In this document: positions 1 through 5,059 of the stretch, in pieces
Layout: each line of letters starts with the position of its first letter
Position numbering within the stretch: the stretch's first letter is position 1
Assembly: GCA_021737445.1 (NCBI GenBank)
Contig: JAIPDY010000228.1
Coordinates: 1 to 5,059, forward strand
Direction of reading: 5' to 3'
Length of the DNA stretch: 5,059 nucleotides
Origin: Desulfotignum sp.
GTDB lineage: Bacteria > Desulfobacterota > Desulfobacteria > Desulfobacterales > Desulfobacteraceae
Translations under genes and position numbers: made by a program
The notes under the pieces: generated by a model
Told to the model about the DNA's origin: nothing
Databases searched by the model: none
What the model saw: only the letters and a program-made list of their open reading frames with translations

Positions 1-81
1 GATTCAGCCTGTAAGTGTATGCAAGAGGGCGACGCAATAAAACATATGCGGTGCATGCATTATATTGCATAAAAATAATGG
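1..81. other. AT-rich region downstream of the operon, no gene seen
   Basis: These 81 bases after the regulator stop contain small imperfect inverted repeats (ATGCA at 55-59 with TGCAT at 66-70; CGCA at 33-36 with TGCG at 47-50). There is no GC-rich stem followed by a U-run on the minus strand. No ORF, tRNA or sigma-54 promoter pattern is visible. Transcript ending may occur beyond the window or depend on Rho. Confidence 0.5.
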
Positions 82-1473
82 CTATCGATAATCTTCCGGA
101 TCAATGCCGAACCGCTTCATGATCTGCTGCAGGGCCTGGCGGTCCAGGCCGCAATGCCCGGCTGCCCGGGTAATATTGCCGCTGGTCCTGGACAGCATGG
201 CCCCCACATAATCATGGTTGAACCGGGTGAGCATGGTCTCTTTGGCTGCCTTGTAGGGCATATCCATGATATGGGCATCAAGGCTGATATCTGGACAATC
301 CTCACGGGTTGCAGCGGAAACGGGGATATCCGACCTGCGGATCACCTCATTTTTGGCATAGAGAATTCCCTGGACCAGCACATTTTCCAGCTCCCGGACA
401 TTTCCCTTCCATGGGTGTTTCAAGAGCAGGTCCATGACATTCTCGGAAATGGTCTTTAAGGGCTTGTTCAGTTTTTTGCAGTTTTTGGCCACCAGGTGCT
501 CTGCCAGCAGCGGTATGTCTTCAATGCGGTCCCGCAGAGGCGGCAGTTCAATGGAGATGACCGACAACCGGTAGAAAAGATCTTCCCTGAACTCTTTTTG
601 GGCGATTTTTTGGGTGAGGTCCTGGTTGGTGGAGGCAATGATGCGCACATCCACTTTCTGGACCTTTGTATCCCCTAAGGGTTTGACTTCCTTTTCCTGG
701 ATCACCCGCAAAAGCTTGGTCTGGATGGACAGCCCGATATCCCCGATTTCATCTAAAAAAATCGTGCCTTTGTCTGCTTCCTGGAACAATCCGTTTTTGT
801 CCTGGAATGCGCTGGTAAACGCCCCTTTTTTATGACCGAACAGTTCGCTTTCCAGTATATGTTCCGGAATGGTGGGGCAGTTCACCGGAACAAAGGCGGC
901 TTTGCTGCGCAGACTGCGGCGGTGAATGGATCTTGCGGTGAGGTCTTTACCCGTGCCTGATTCTCCTGTGATGAGCACGGTGACATCGGAACCGGCCACC
1001 AGAGCAATTTTTTCAAACACTTTTTCCATGGCCGGGCTGTGGCCCACCAAAGGAGAAAAGTCTTTATCTTGGGCCTTGAGCAGCTGTTTGTTTTCCAGAA
1101 GCAGCCGGCTGCGCTCCAGGGCCTTGCGGATCTTGAAAATGATTTCATCCTGTTCAAAGGGTTTGGCAATGAAATCATAGGCCCCGCGTTTAATGGCAAA
1201 GACGGCAGAATCGATATTACCGAATGCAGTGAGCATCACCACCGTGAGATCCGGATACCGGTTTTTGATCTGTTCCAGCAAAGCAAACCCGTCCATTCCC
1301 GGCATGCGGATATCACATATCACCAGGTCCCAGACCTCCTGTTCCAGGATGTTCAGCGCCATCTCCCCGGAGAACGCCATGGAAACCGTGCAGTCAATTT
1401 CTGATTCCAGGGTGCGTTTCAGCAGACGGGTCATGTCTTTTTCATCATCCACTGCCAGGATACGGGCGGTCAT
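82..1473 (-). CDS. NtrC-family sigma-54-dependent response regulator
   Basis: A 463-residue transcription activator. The receiver domain (about 3-120) has the acidic pair D9/D10, phosphoacceptor D54 (CDIRMPG), T82 and K104. The AAA+ domain (about 142-370) has Walker A GESGTGKD (170-177), the sigma-54-contacting loop as GAFTSA (217-222; the usual form is GAFTGA), Walker B GTIFLDEIGD (236-245), sensor I around ASTNQDL (280-286), FREDLFYRLSV with arginines 296 and 302, and sensor II GNVRELEN (357-364). A Fis-type helix-turn-helix at about 432-456 (GNITRAAGHCGLDRQAL) binds DNA. Phosphorylated by the adjacent kinase, it should form an ATPase ring that opens sigma-54 promoters. Start: the ATG at 1473 shares one base with the kinase stop and has GGGAG 8 nt upstream. 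Length is typical of the family. Targets cannot be seen here, but as the last gene of a redox operon it may well control that operon. No clear terminator follows. Confidence 0.97.
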   Translation of the reverse strand: MTARILAVDDEKDMTRLLKRTLESEIDCTVSMAFSGEMALNILEQEVWDLVICDIRMPGMDGFALLEQIKNRYPDLTVVMLTAFGNIDSAVFAIKRGAYDFIAKPFEQDEIIFKIRKALERSRLLLENKQLLKAQDKDFSPLVGHSPAMEKVFEKIALVAGSDVTVLITGESGTGKDLTARSIHRRSLRSKAAFVPVNCPTIPEHILESELFGHKKGAFTSAFQDKNGLFQEADKGTIFLDEIGDIGLSIQTKLLRVIQEKEVKPLGDTKVQKVDVRIIASTNQDLTQKIAQKEFREDLFYRLSVISIELPPLRDRIEDIPLLAEHLVAKNCKKLNKPLKTISENVMDLLLKHPWKGNVRELENVLVQGILYAKNEVIRRSDIPVSAATREDCPDISLDAHIMDMPYKAAKETMLTRFNHDYVGAMLSRTSGNITRAAGHCGLDRQALQQIMKRFGIDPEDYR

Positions 1474-2990
1474 CAGGTCTTCTCCCTGTCCGGGTTGTCG
1501 TGTGCCGCTTCAGCCCGGGGCAGGCTGATGGTGAAAGCAGCCCCTTTTTCTTTTCTGTTTCTGGCTATGATATCTCCTCCATGACGACGGATAATGCCGT
1601 ACCCGACGGAAAGTCCCAGTCCGGTGCCCTGTCCCACAGGCTTGGTGGTGAAAAAAGGGTCAAAAATCCGGGAAAAATCCTTTTCCCGGATGCCGGTGCC
1701 GTTGTCTTTCACCGTGATCAGCACCTGGCCCTGGTCATCTGTGCCTGTTTCCACCAGGATACGGCCTGTTTTTTCAATTGCATGGCAGGCATTGATCATT
1801 AAATTGATGACGACCTGGGCCAGCTCCTGTTCATTGCCGAAGACCGTTAATGGTCCGGTGCACGGACCAGGCGTGGTCATCTGCACATTTTTGAAGTCTG
1901 AATGGTTGCCCAGAAAACTGATCACATCATCCACCACCTTGCACACGTCAATGGGCTGCATTTTTGTTGACCCTTTCCTGGAAAAGGTCAACAGGTCGGA
2001 TACCACAATCTTACAGTTTTTCACATGTTTTTCAATGGTTTTCAGGTCTTCTTCATGCTCCCCGGGGTTTTTGAGCATCAACTGGGTGTATCCCAGAATG
2101 ATGCCTAAGGGGTTGTTGATTTCATGGGCCACCCCTGCGGACAATTCCCCTAGGGCAGCCAGTTTGTCAGCCTGGGCGATCTGCTGTTCCATCTGCTTTT
2201 TGTCATTGATGTTTTTGATGATAAAATGAAATGTCTTGCCGCAGCCGAATGCACCGTAATCCACGCCGCCCGTGATGAGTACCCGGACACATGACCGGTC
2301 GGCACGCAGAAAATCGGTTTCTTCGTTCAGGATATATTCATGGGTCTCAAGCAGGCGGAGGATCTTTTCCTGTTCTGATGTGACCGTCAGAAAATCTTTG
2401 AGCCCCATTTTTTTATCCAGGATATCTGATTTCTGAAATCCGGTGAGGGCCACCCCGGCCTTGTTGATTTCAACAATATTAAATTGGGGGTCAGTCACCA
2501 CAATGGTATCCAGGGAGTGTTCAAAAATACGCCTGGCCTTGTGTTCTGAACTGGTGAGCATTTCTGTTCTTTCCACCACCTTCTGCTCCAGGGTCTGGTT
2601 GAGTTCCAGCAGTTTGTCACTGGTGTCTTCCTGTTTCTGTTTGGCTGACAGAATTTTTTCATTGATGCGCCAGCTCTGGTTGAAAAACAGGGTCACCGTT
2701 CCCACCAGCATGAAGGATATGGTGTTGACGGCACCGGTATAAGGACCGATGGTATGCCAGATATCTCCGCTGCCCGTGAGAATGAGGAACTGGCGCAGAA
2801 TATGGCTGAAGGACCGGGATATGGCAAAGATGGTGAATCCGGCACAGATCCACAGCAGATACAGGAAAACGGCATTGTCCGGGTCTTGGTCCCGCAGGGA
2901 TTTGGCCTTGAATATGGACAGTATCCCCAGCACCACCATGGCCACGGATCCCAGCACATCCACCAGCAGAATGGGCAGATTGGCAGTCAT
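1473..2990 (-). CDS. Membrane-anchored PAS sensor histidine kinase
   Basis: This 505-residue kinase (507 if the GTG at 2996 is used) would autophosphorylate and pass phosphate to the regulator encoded next. Numbering is from the ATG. Three hydrophobic segments lie at about 5-27, 40-58 and 85-104, with an outer loop at about 59-84 carrying H63 and H79. A charged coiled coil (about 108-145) leads to a PAS domain (about 148-263). The H-box (GELSAGVAHEINNPLG) has phosphoacceptor H289. The ATPase domain shows an N-box (NLMINACHAI, about 396-405), G1 (DNGTGI from 429), F-box (DPFFTTK from 444) and G2 (GTGLGLS, 455-461), all intact, so it should be active. The NtrB/AtoS-like core fits the NtrC-type partner. 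No large periplasmic sensor domain is present, so the signal probably comes through the membrane segments, the PAS domain or the upstream membrane protein. Its stop overlaps the regulator start by 1 bp (TGATG). Confidence 0.96.
   Translation of the reverse strand: MTANLPILLVDVLGSVAMVVLGILSIFKAKSLRDQDPDNAVFLYLLWICAGFTIFAISRSFSHILRQFLILTGSGDIWHTIGPYTGAVNTISFMLVGTVTLFFNQSWRINEKILSAKQKQEDTSDKLLELNQTLEQKVVERTEMLTSSEHKARRIFEHSLDTIVVTDPQFNIVEINKAGVALTGFQKSDILDKKMGLKDFLTVTSEQEKILRLLETHEYILNEETDFLRADRSCVRVLITGGVDYGAFGCGKTFHFIIKNINDKKQMEQQIAQADKLAALGELSAGVAHEINNPLGIILGYTQLMLKNPGEHEEDLKTIEKHVKNCKIVVSDLLTFSRKGSTKMQPIDVCKVVDDVISFLGNHSDFKNVQMTTPGPCTGPLTVFGNEQELAQVVINLMINACHAIEKTGRILVETGTDDQGQVLITVKDNGTGIREKDFSRIFDPFFTTKPVGQGTGLGLSVGYGIIRRHGGDIIARNRKEKGAAFTISLPRAEAAHDNPDREKT
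1666..1691 (-). repeat. Perfect 11-bp inverted repeat with terminator-like shape inside the kinase gene
   Basis: Arms 1666-1676 and 1681-1691 (ATCCGGGAAAA in mRNA sense) are exact reverse complements around a 4-nt loop. In the transcript the stem is followed by UUUU, part of the codons for the conserved IFDPFF F-box, so it resembles a weak intrinsic terminator within the coding sequence. The stem has five GC pairs out of eleven. The F-box codons alone may explain the T-run. Any attenuation of the downstream regulator is speculative. Confidence 0.6.
1966..1992. repeat. 27-bp near-perfect palindrome within the kinase gene
   Basis: Arms 1966-1978 and 1980-1992 are reverse complements at 12 of 13 positions (the mismatch pairs 1973 with 1985) around a single central base. 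It covers codons for the LLTFSRKGS stretch just after the H-box helix. In the mRNA it is followed by an A-run rather than a U-run, so it is not an intrinsic terminator. The repeat is directly visible; a role as operator or mRNA structure is unknown. Confidence 0.7.
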
Positions 2991-2992
2991 TG

Positions 2993-3463
2993 TCACCCCC
3001 CTGCACTGTCAGATCGGCGCACCTGGTCCCTGAGCAGGCAGTTCAGTCCTGAGAACAGAAACACCATGGCCGGGACGCACCAGATATGATCCAGCTTGAG
3101 AAAATAGTAGATTCCTGCCAGAAGCTGCGAGTCAGACTGAGATACAATGGTCATTTGCGACAGGCTCAAGGTTTTAATGCGCACCACTGCAATCTGGTTG
3201 TCCAGAAAATGGGCGGCCAGGGTATTCAGGTTCCAGAAGATGAAAAACAGCGCAGCATACTGGATCAGACGCCAACCCTTCTGCCGGGTCAGCTTTTTGC
3301 TGTTGATGGTGAACATCAGCCCCACCATGGATAACATGAAAAAAATATGCCCCAGCTGGTGCACAATGATGCCTTCGTTGCCCATGTGCAGCTGGATGGC
3401 AAATGCCGGCGACGGCAGGCTCCATATTACTGCCAGGCAGAAAAGGCAAACCGCGGGTTTCAT
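2993..3463 (-). CDS. Small membrane protein with signal peptide and histidine-bearing helices, putative sensor partner
   Basis: I do not recognise this 156-residue family. A signal-peptide-like start (residues 1-22, ending PSPAFA) is followed by three likely membrane helices: about 33-53, 66-87 and 118-144. Basic stretches at 56-65 (KKLTRQKGWR) and 145-150 (RDQVRR) fit the positive-inside rule, leaving the loop at about 88-115 outside. H35 and H39 (an HxxxH pair), H85 and H126 would all lie near the outer face, so a haem, metal or quinone site is conceivable; this is inference. There are no CxxC or CxxCH motifs. The start overlaps the stop of the iron-sulfur gene in an ATGA with no visible Shine-Dalgarno, so it probably depends on translational coupling. 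It ends 2 bp before the histidine kinase start, which suggests that it feeds a signal to that kinase or links it to the redox complex. It could also be a membrane anchor for the oxidoreductase. Confidence 0.85.
   Translation of the reverse strand: MKPAVCLFCLAVIWSLPSPAFAIQLHMGNEGIIVHQLGHIFFMLSMVGLMFTINSKKLTRQKGWRLIQYAALFFIFWNLNTLAAHFLDNQIAVVRIKTLSLSQMTIVSQSDSQLLAGIYYFLKLDHIWCVPAMVFLFSGLNCLLRDQVRRSDSAGG
2996..3002 (-). promoter_or_regulatory. Ribosome site that decides the kinase start
   Basis: In the mRNA the run AGGGGGG (3002-2996) lies 5 nt before the ATG at 2990, normal Shine-Dalgarno spacing. The alternative GTG at 2996 begins inside this G-run and so has no properly spaced site. ATG 2990 is therefore the better start. 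The same G-run encodes the last two glycines of the preceding membrane protein, whose TGA is at 2995-2993. Confidence 0.6.
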
Positions 3464-4239
3464 TTTTTTATATGAGCCGTTTCAGTGACGGCCCGGGTGG
3501 ACATGAGTTTGACACAGGCCGGACACAGGCTGTGGTGCTCTTTGGTATCCGGATGATCCGGGCTGATATGGGATACCCGGTTTAAAAAATCGGATGTGGC
3601 ATACATACGGCCGCAGGCCTCACACCTTTCCAGGGGCAGCTGCCCCACGGTGCGGTCCTGGATGGCTACTGTTCTGACATTGTCATGGTCTGTCACCTGG
3701 ATCACACCGGTGGGACAGAGATTGGCACAGGTACCGCAGCCAATGCACTGGCCGTCTCCTTTGACCACCTGGCTGCCTGCCGCGGTTTTTTCCATTTTCA
3801 GAGCCCCGGCCTTTACGATCTCCTGGCAGACACGTATGCACAGCTTGCACCGGATACATCCATCCGGTTCCGGGGGCAGATCCACCTGATACCTGTGTGC
3901 CAGATCCCGGATCAGGTGGGCCTGGGGTGCCATGCGGAATAATCGAACAAACGCCTTCTGCCGGTGGGATCTAACCAGGGGAGAATCTGTTAGCACCTTC
4001 AGATCCTGTTTCACCTTGAGCACACAAGAGAGCATCACTGTCTGTCTGCCTGTGGGGGAAGTCACTTCCACACCGCAGACCCGGCAGGCACCCGAAGGTT
4101 TCAATGCCGGATGAAAACACAGGTGGGGGATGCTGATATTGTTTTTCCGGGCCACCTCCAGCACGGTCTGGCCTTCGGCACATTCGATGGCTTTATTGTT
4201 TATGTGAATTTCAATCATGGCTGATCCATTCTGGTCCAT
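3460..4239 (-). CDS. HoxU/NuoG-N-like iron-sulfur subunit of a NAD(P)H-linked oxidoreductase
   Basis: A 259-residue cytoplasmic electron-transfer subunit. Residues about 8-85 are a plant-type [2Fe-2S] domain (C41-x10-C52-x2-C55-x16-C72). Two CxxCxxCxxxC motifs follow (C128/131/134/138 and C165/168/171/175) for two [4Fe-4S] clusters. This is the domain order of HoxU, the N-terminus of NuoG and the N-terminus of electron-bifurcating hydrogenase HydA. The His-Cys [4Fe-4S] segment normally between them (HxxxCxxCxxxxxC) is absent: around residues 99-117 the flanking similarity is kept but the ligands are deleted. The C-terminus adds CxxC-x29-CxxC (C206, C209, C239, C242). No catalytic molybdopterin or H-cluster domain is present. 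The ATG at 4239 is preferred because GGAGG lies 10 nt upstream; M8 (4218) is the family-like alternative but has only a weak ribosome site. It overlaps the next gene by 4 bp. It probably works with flavin subunits encoded upstream. Confidence 0.9.
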   Translation of the reverse strand: MDQNGSAMIEIHINNKAIECAEGQTVLEVARKNNISIPHLCFHPALKPSGACRVCGVEVTSPTGRQTVMLSCVLKVKQDLKVLTDSPLVRSHRQKAFVRLFRMAPQAHLIRDLAHRYQVDLPPEPDGCIRCKLCIRVCQEIVKAGALKMEKTAAGSQVVKGDGQCIGCGTCANLCPTGVIQVTDHDNVRTVAIQDRTVGQLPLERCEACGRMYATSDFLNRVSHISPDHPDTKEHHSLCPACVKLMSTRAVTETAHIKK

Positions 4240-4241
4240 AT

Positions 4242-4460
4242 TTACTGCACCTCCGGCAGTATCCGGAGACAGTCCTGGGGCAGACGATGGGTACCTTTGC
4301 CCTGAAGGCTCACCTCAATGAGAGAATCAGGGTCATTGATGGAGGTATCCGGGTCAGTCACCACCCCGTGGACACCGATGAAATCATTCATGTAGGGTTC
4401 CCAGGCCTCATCTTTTGATACCTGGAACACCTCCACACGGTTGCCGCGTTTAAAAACCAT
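4242..4460 (-). CDS. Small conserved-looking protein, possible SH3-like beta barrel
   Basis: This 72-residue ORF has a very good ribosome site (AAGGAG, 6 nt before the ATG), sits 11 bp after the preceding redox gene and ends 2 bp before the next, so it is almost surely translated. I do not recognise the family with confidence. The sequence alternates short beta-type stretches (RVEVFQV 8-14, FIGVHGVV 27-34, SLIEVSL 46-52, HRLPQDCLRIL 58-68) with turns rich in D, N, P and G. This pattern suits a small SH3-like or KOW-like barrel, such as those that act as assembly or docking modules. It has one cysteine (64), no CxxC motif, no signal peptide and no membrane segment. Placed between two iron-sulfur subunits, it may be an accessory or assembly subunit of the oxidoreductase, but that is inferred from position alone. 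Confidence 0.85.
   Translation of the reverse strand: MVFKRGNRVEVFQVSKDEAWEPYMNDFIGVHGVVTDPDTSINDPDSLIEVSLQGKGTHRLPQDCLRILPEVQ
4244..4268 (-). promoter_or_regulatory. Ribosome-site hairpins before the HoxU-like gene
   Basis: In the mRNA sense, the Shine-Dalgarno GGAGG (4254-4250) lies 10 nt before the ATG at 4239. CTCCGG (4268-4263) can pair perfectly with CCGGAG (4256-4251) across a 6-nt loop, covering most of that site. An alternative stem, ACTGC (4260-4256) with GCAGT (4248-4244), instead displays CGGAGGT as the loop. The two folds exclude each other. Both lie in the last codons and stop of the 72-residue gene, so ribosomes finishing that gene would open the blocking stem. This is a typical arrangement for translational coupling. 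The pairing is seen in the sequence; the function is inferred. Confidence 0.45.
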
Positions 4461-4471
4461 AACCTTCTCCT

Positions 4472-5059
4472 TTATTTGCTGTTGACCGGCCGGGTCGGCA
4501 CATGGATTTTGGCAGACAGTTTCCGCTGGCAGTCAGTGCACAACAGCCGCTGTTCCGATTTTTTGGTCAGATCCGCGGTTTTGTCGGAAATGAACGCCAT
4601 ATACTGGGCAGACGGCAGTTTCGCCCCGCAGGACTCACAGGTCTGGATCTCCTGCTGGTTCAGGATGGTACCGCAGAGTTTGAGCATCCGTTTGCCCGCT
4701 TTTTCTTCCAGGGTCATGGCATTGTTTTCACAATTGGCGGCACAGGCCCCGCAGGTGATACAGTTTTCCGCCGTCATTCGAAAATCGGTTTTCACCGGGT
4801 GGTCAAAATCCAGGTATCCCAGATGCAGGGCATCAATGCCCATTTTGTCCCTGCAGACCTCCACGCATTTGCCGCATCTTCTGCAGACATCACACCGCAG
4901 GCACCGCCGGGCTTCCTTTCGCACAGCAGCTTCATCATACCCCAGTTCCACCTGCTGAAAAGTGGTCCGTCTTCTGTCCACATTGAGCATGGGCATGACC
5001 GGCCGGGACAGCCGCATTTTTTCAGCTGCCGTCATTTCGATCATGGGGACTTTGCGGCG
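4472..5059 (-). CDS. C-terminal part of a GltD/NuoF-type FAD oxidoreductase with ferredoxin tail (5' end outside window)
   Basis: The frame stays open to the window edge. An ATG at 5044 could start a 190-residue protein, but no Shine-Dalgarno precedes it, and the residues around it run straight into the linker that ends GltD-like oxidoreductases (FQQVELGYDEAAVRKEARRC, 29-48 counted from that ATG). I therefore read it as a truncated larger gene. Cysteines 48, 51, 54, 57, 60 and 64 form a CxxC repeat run; 54/57/60/64 and 95/98/101/105 make two CxxCxxCxxxC motifs for two [4Fe-4S] clusters. A C-terminal CxxC-x29-CxxC set (136, 139, 169, 172) is probably a zinc ribbon or rubredoxin-like site. Likely role: passing electrons between a flavin/NAD(P)H site encoded upstream and ferredoxin or partner subunits in the cytoplasm. 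It lies 11 bp before the next gene and heads the visible operon. The iron-sulfur part is certain; membership of the GltD-like family is likely; the substrate is unknown. A free-standing ferredoxin is the alternative. Confidence 0.8.
   Translation of the reverse strand, partial: RRKVPMIEMTAAEKMRLSRPVMPMLNVDRRRTTFQQVELGYDEAAVRKEARRCLRCDVCRRCGKCVEVCRDKMGIDALHLGYLDFDHPVKTDFRMTAENCITCGACAANCENNAMTLEEKAGKRMLKLCGTILNQQEIQTCESCGAKLPSAQYMAFISDKTADLTKKSEQRLLCTDCQRKLSAKIHVPTRPVNSK

Noticed and set aside
133..150. 7-bp GC-rich hairpin near the end of the regulator gene as a terminator
   Set aside because: It is within the helix-turn-helix codons, about 50 bases before the stop, with no following U-run.
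1101..1112. 12-bp palindrome GCAGCCGGCTGC
   Set aside because: Short and GC-rich within coding sequence; self-complementary words of this kind are expected by chance.
1139..1178. 10-bp perfect inverted repeat with a 20-nt spacer in the receiver domain region
   Set aside because: It falls on the conserved FIAKPF and following DEIIF codons, the spacer is long, and the stem is AT-rich; chance is a sufficient explanation.
1594..2229. 211-codon open frame on the plus strand
   Set aside because: It lies wholly antisense to the histidine kinase gene, whose motifs are intact; its translation shows no recognisable domain and looks like a shadow frame.
3724..3737. GG-N10-GC pattern on the plus strand resembling a sigma-54 -24/-12 promoter
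   Set aside because: It lies inside the conserved cysteine-motif codons of the HoxU-like gene, points antisense, has a poor -12 element (CCGCA rather than TTGCA), and no gene lies downstream on that strand.
3882..3919. 9-bp inverted repeat (CCACCTGAT / ATCAGGTGG) with a 20-nt spacer
   Set aside because: It is inside coding sequence with no link to a start, stop or T-run; probably chance.
4476..4958. 160-codon open frame on the plus strand
   Set aside because: It is antisense to the ferredoxin-tail gene with its clear cysteine motifs, and has no recognisable features of its own.

Overview
The window looks like the 3' part of one long operon read entirely on the minus strand (from high to low coordinates) in an anaerobic bacterium. 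The wealth of iron-sulfur redox proteins, the moderate GC content and the sigma-54-type two-component system suggest a Desulfobacterota (deltaproteobacterial) sulfate reducer, perhaps Desulfobacteraceae. That placement is an inference from style; no taxonomic marker is present.

Layout in transcription order. (1) 5059-4472: the 3' end of a gene cut by the window edge. It encodes the linker and two-[4Fe-4S] ferredoxin tail of a GltD/NuoF-type flavin oxidoreductase, followed by a four-cysteine zinc-ribbon-like domain. (2) 4460-4242: a 72-residue protein, probably a small SH3-like beta barrel. (3) 4239-3460: a HoxU/NuoG-N-type electron-transfer subunit with one [2Fe-2S] and two [4Fe-4S] sites, but with the usual His-Cys [4Fe-4S] site deleted. 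It ends in the same CxxC-x29-CxxC domain as gene 1. (4) 3463-2993: a small membrane protein with a signal peptide and histidines grouped near the predicted periplasmic face. (5) 2990-1473: a membrane-anchored PAS histidine kinase. (6) 1473-82: an NtrC-type, sigma-54-dependent response regulator. The last 81 bases (1-81) are AT-rich and hold no recognisable gene or convincing terminator.

Spacing is very tight: 11 bp, 2 bp, a 4-bp ATGA overlap, a 2-bp gap (or a 4-bp GTGA overlap) and a 1-bp TGATG overlap. Co-transcription and translational coupling are therefore likely. A plausible reading is that genes 1-3 belong to a cytoplasmic NAD(P)H/ferredoxin-linked, possibly electron-bifurcating, oxidoreductase whose flavin subunits lie upstream of the window. 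Genes 4-6 would then be a built-in sensing cascade: the membrane protein and kinase sense something at the membrane, perhaps redox state, and the regulator activates sigma-54 promoters, possibly including that of this operon.

The most interesting points are the four-cysteine domain shared by two subunits, the loss of the His-Cys cluster, the histidine-bearing membrane protein joined to the kinase, and an mRNA hairpin that hides the Shine-Dalgarno sequence of gene 3. Two strikingly good inverted repeats lie inside the kinase gene.
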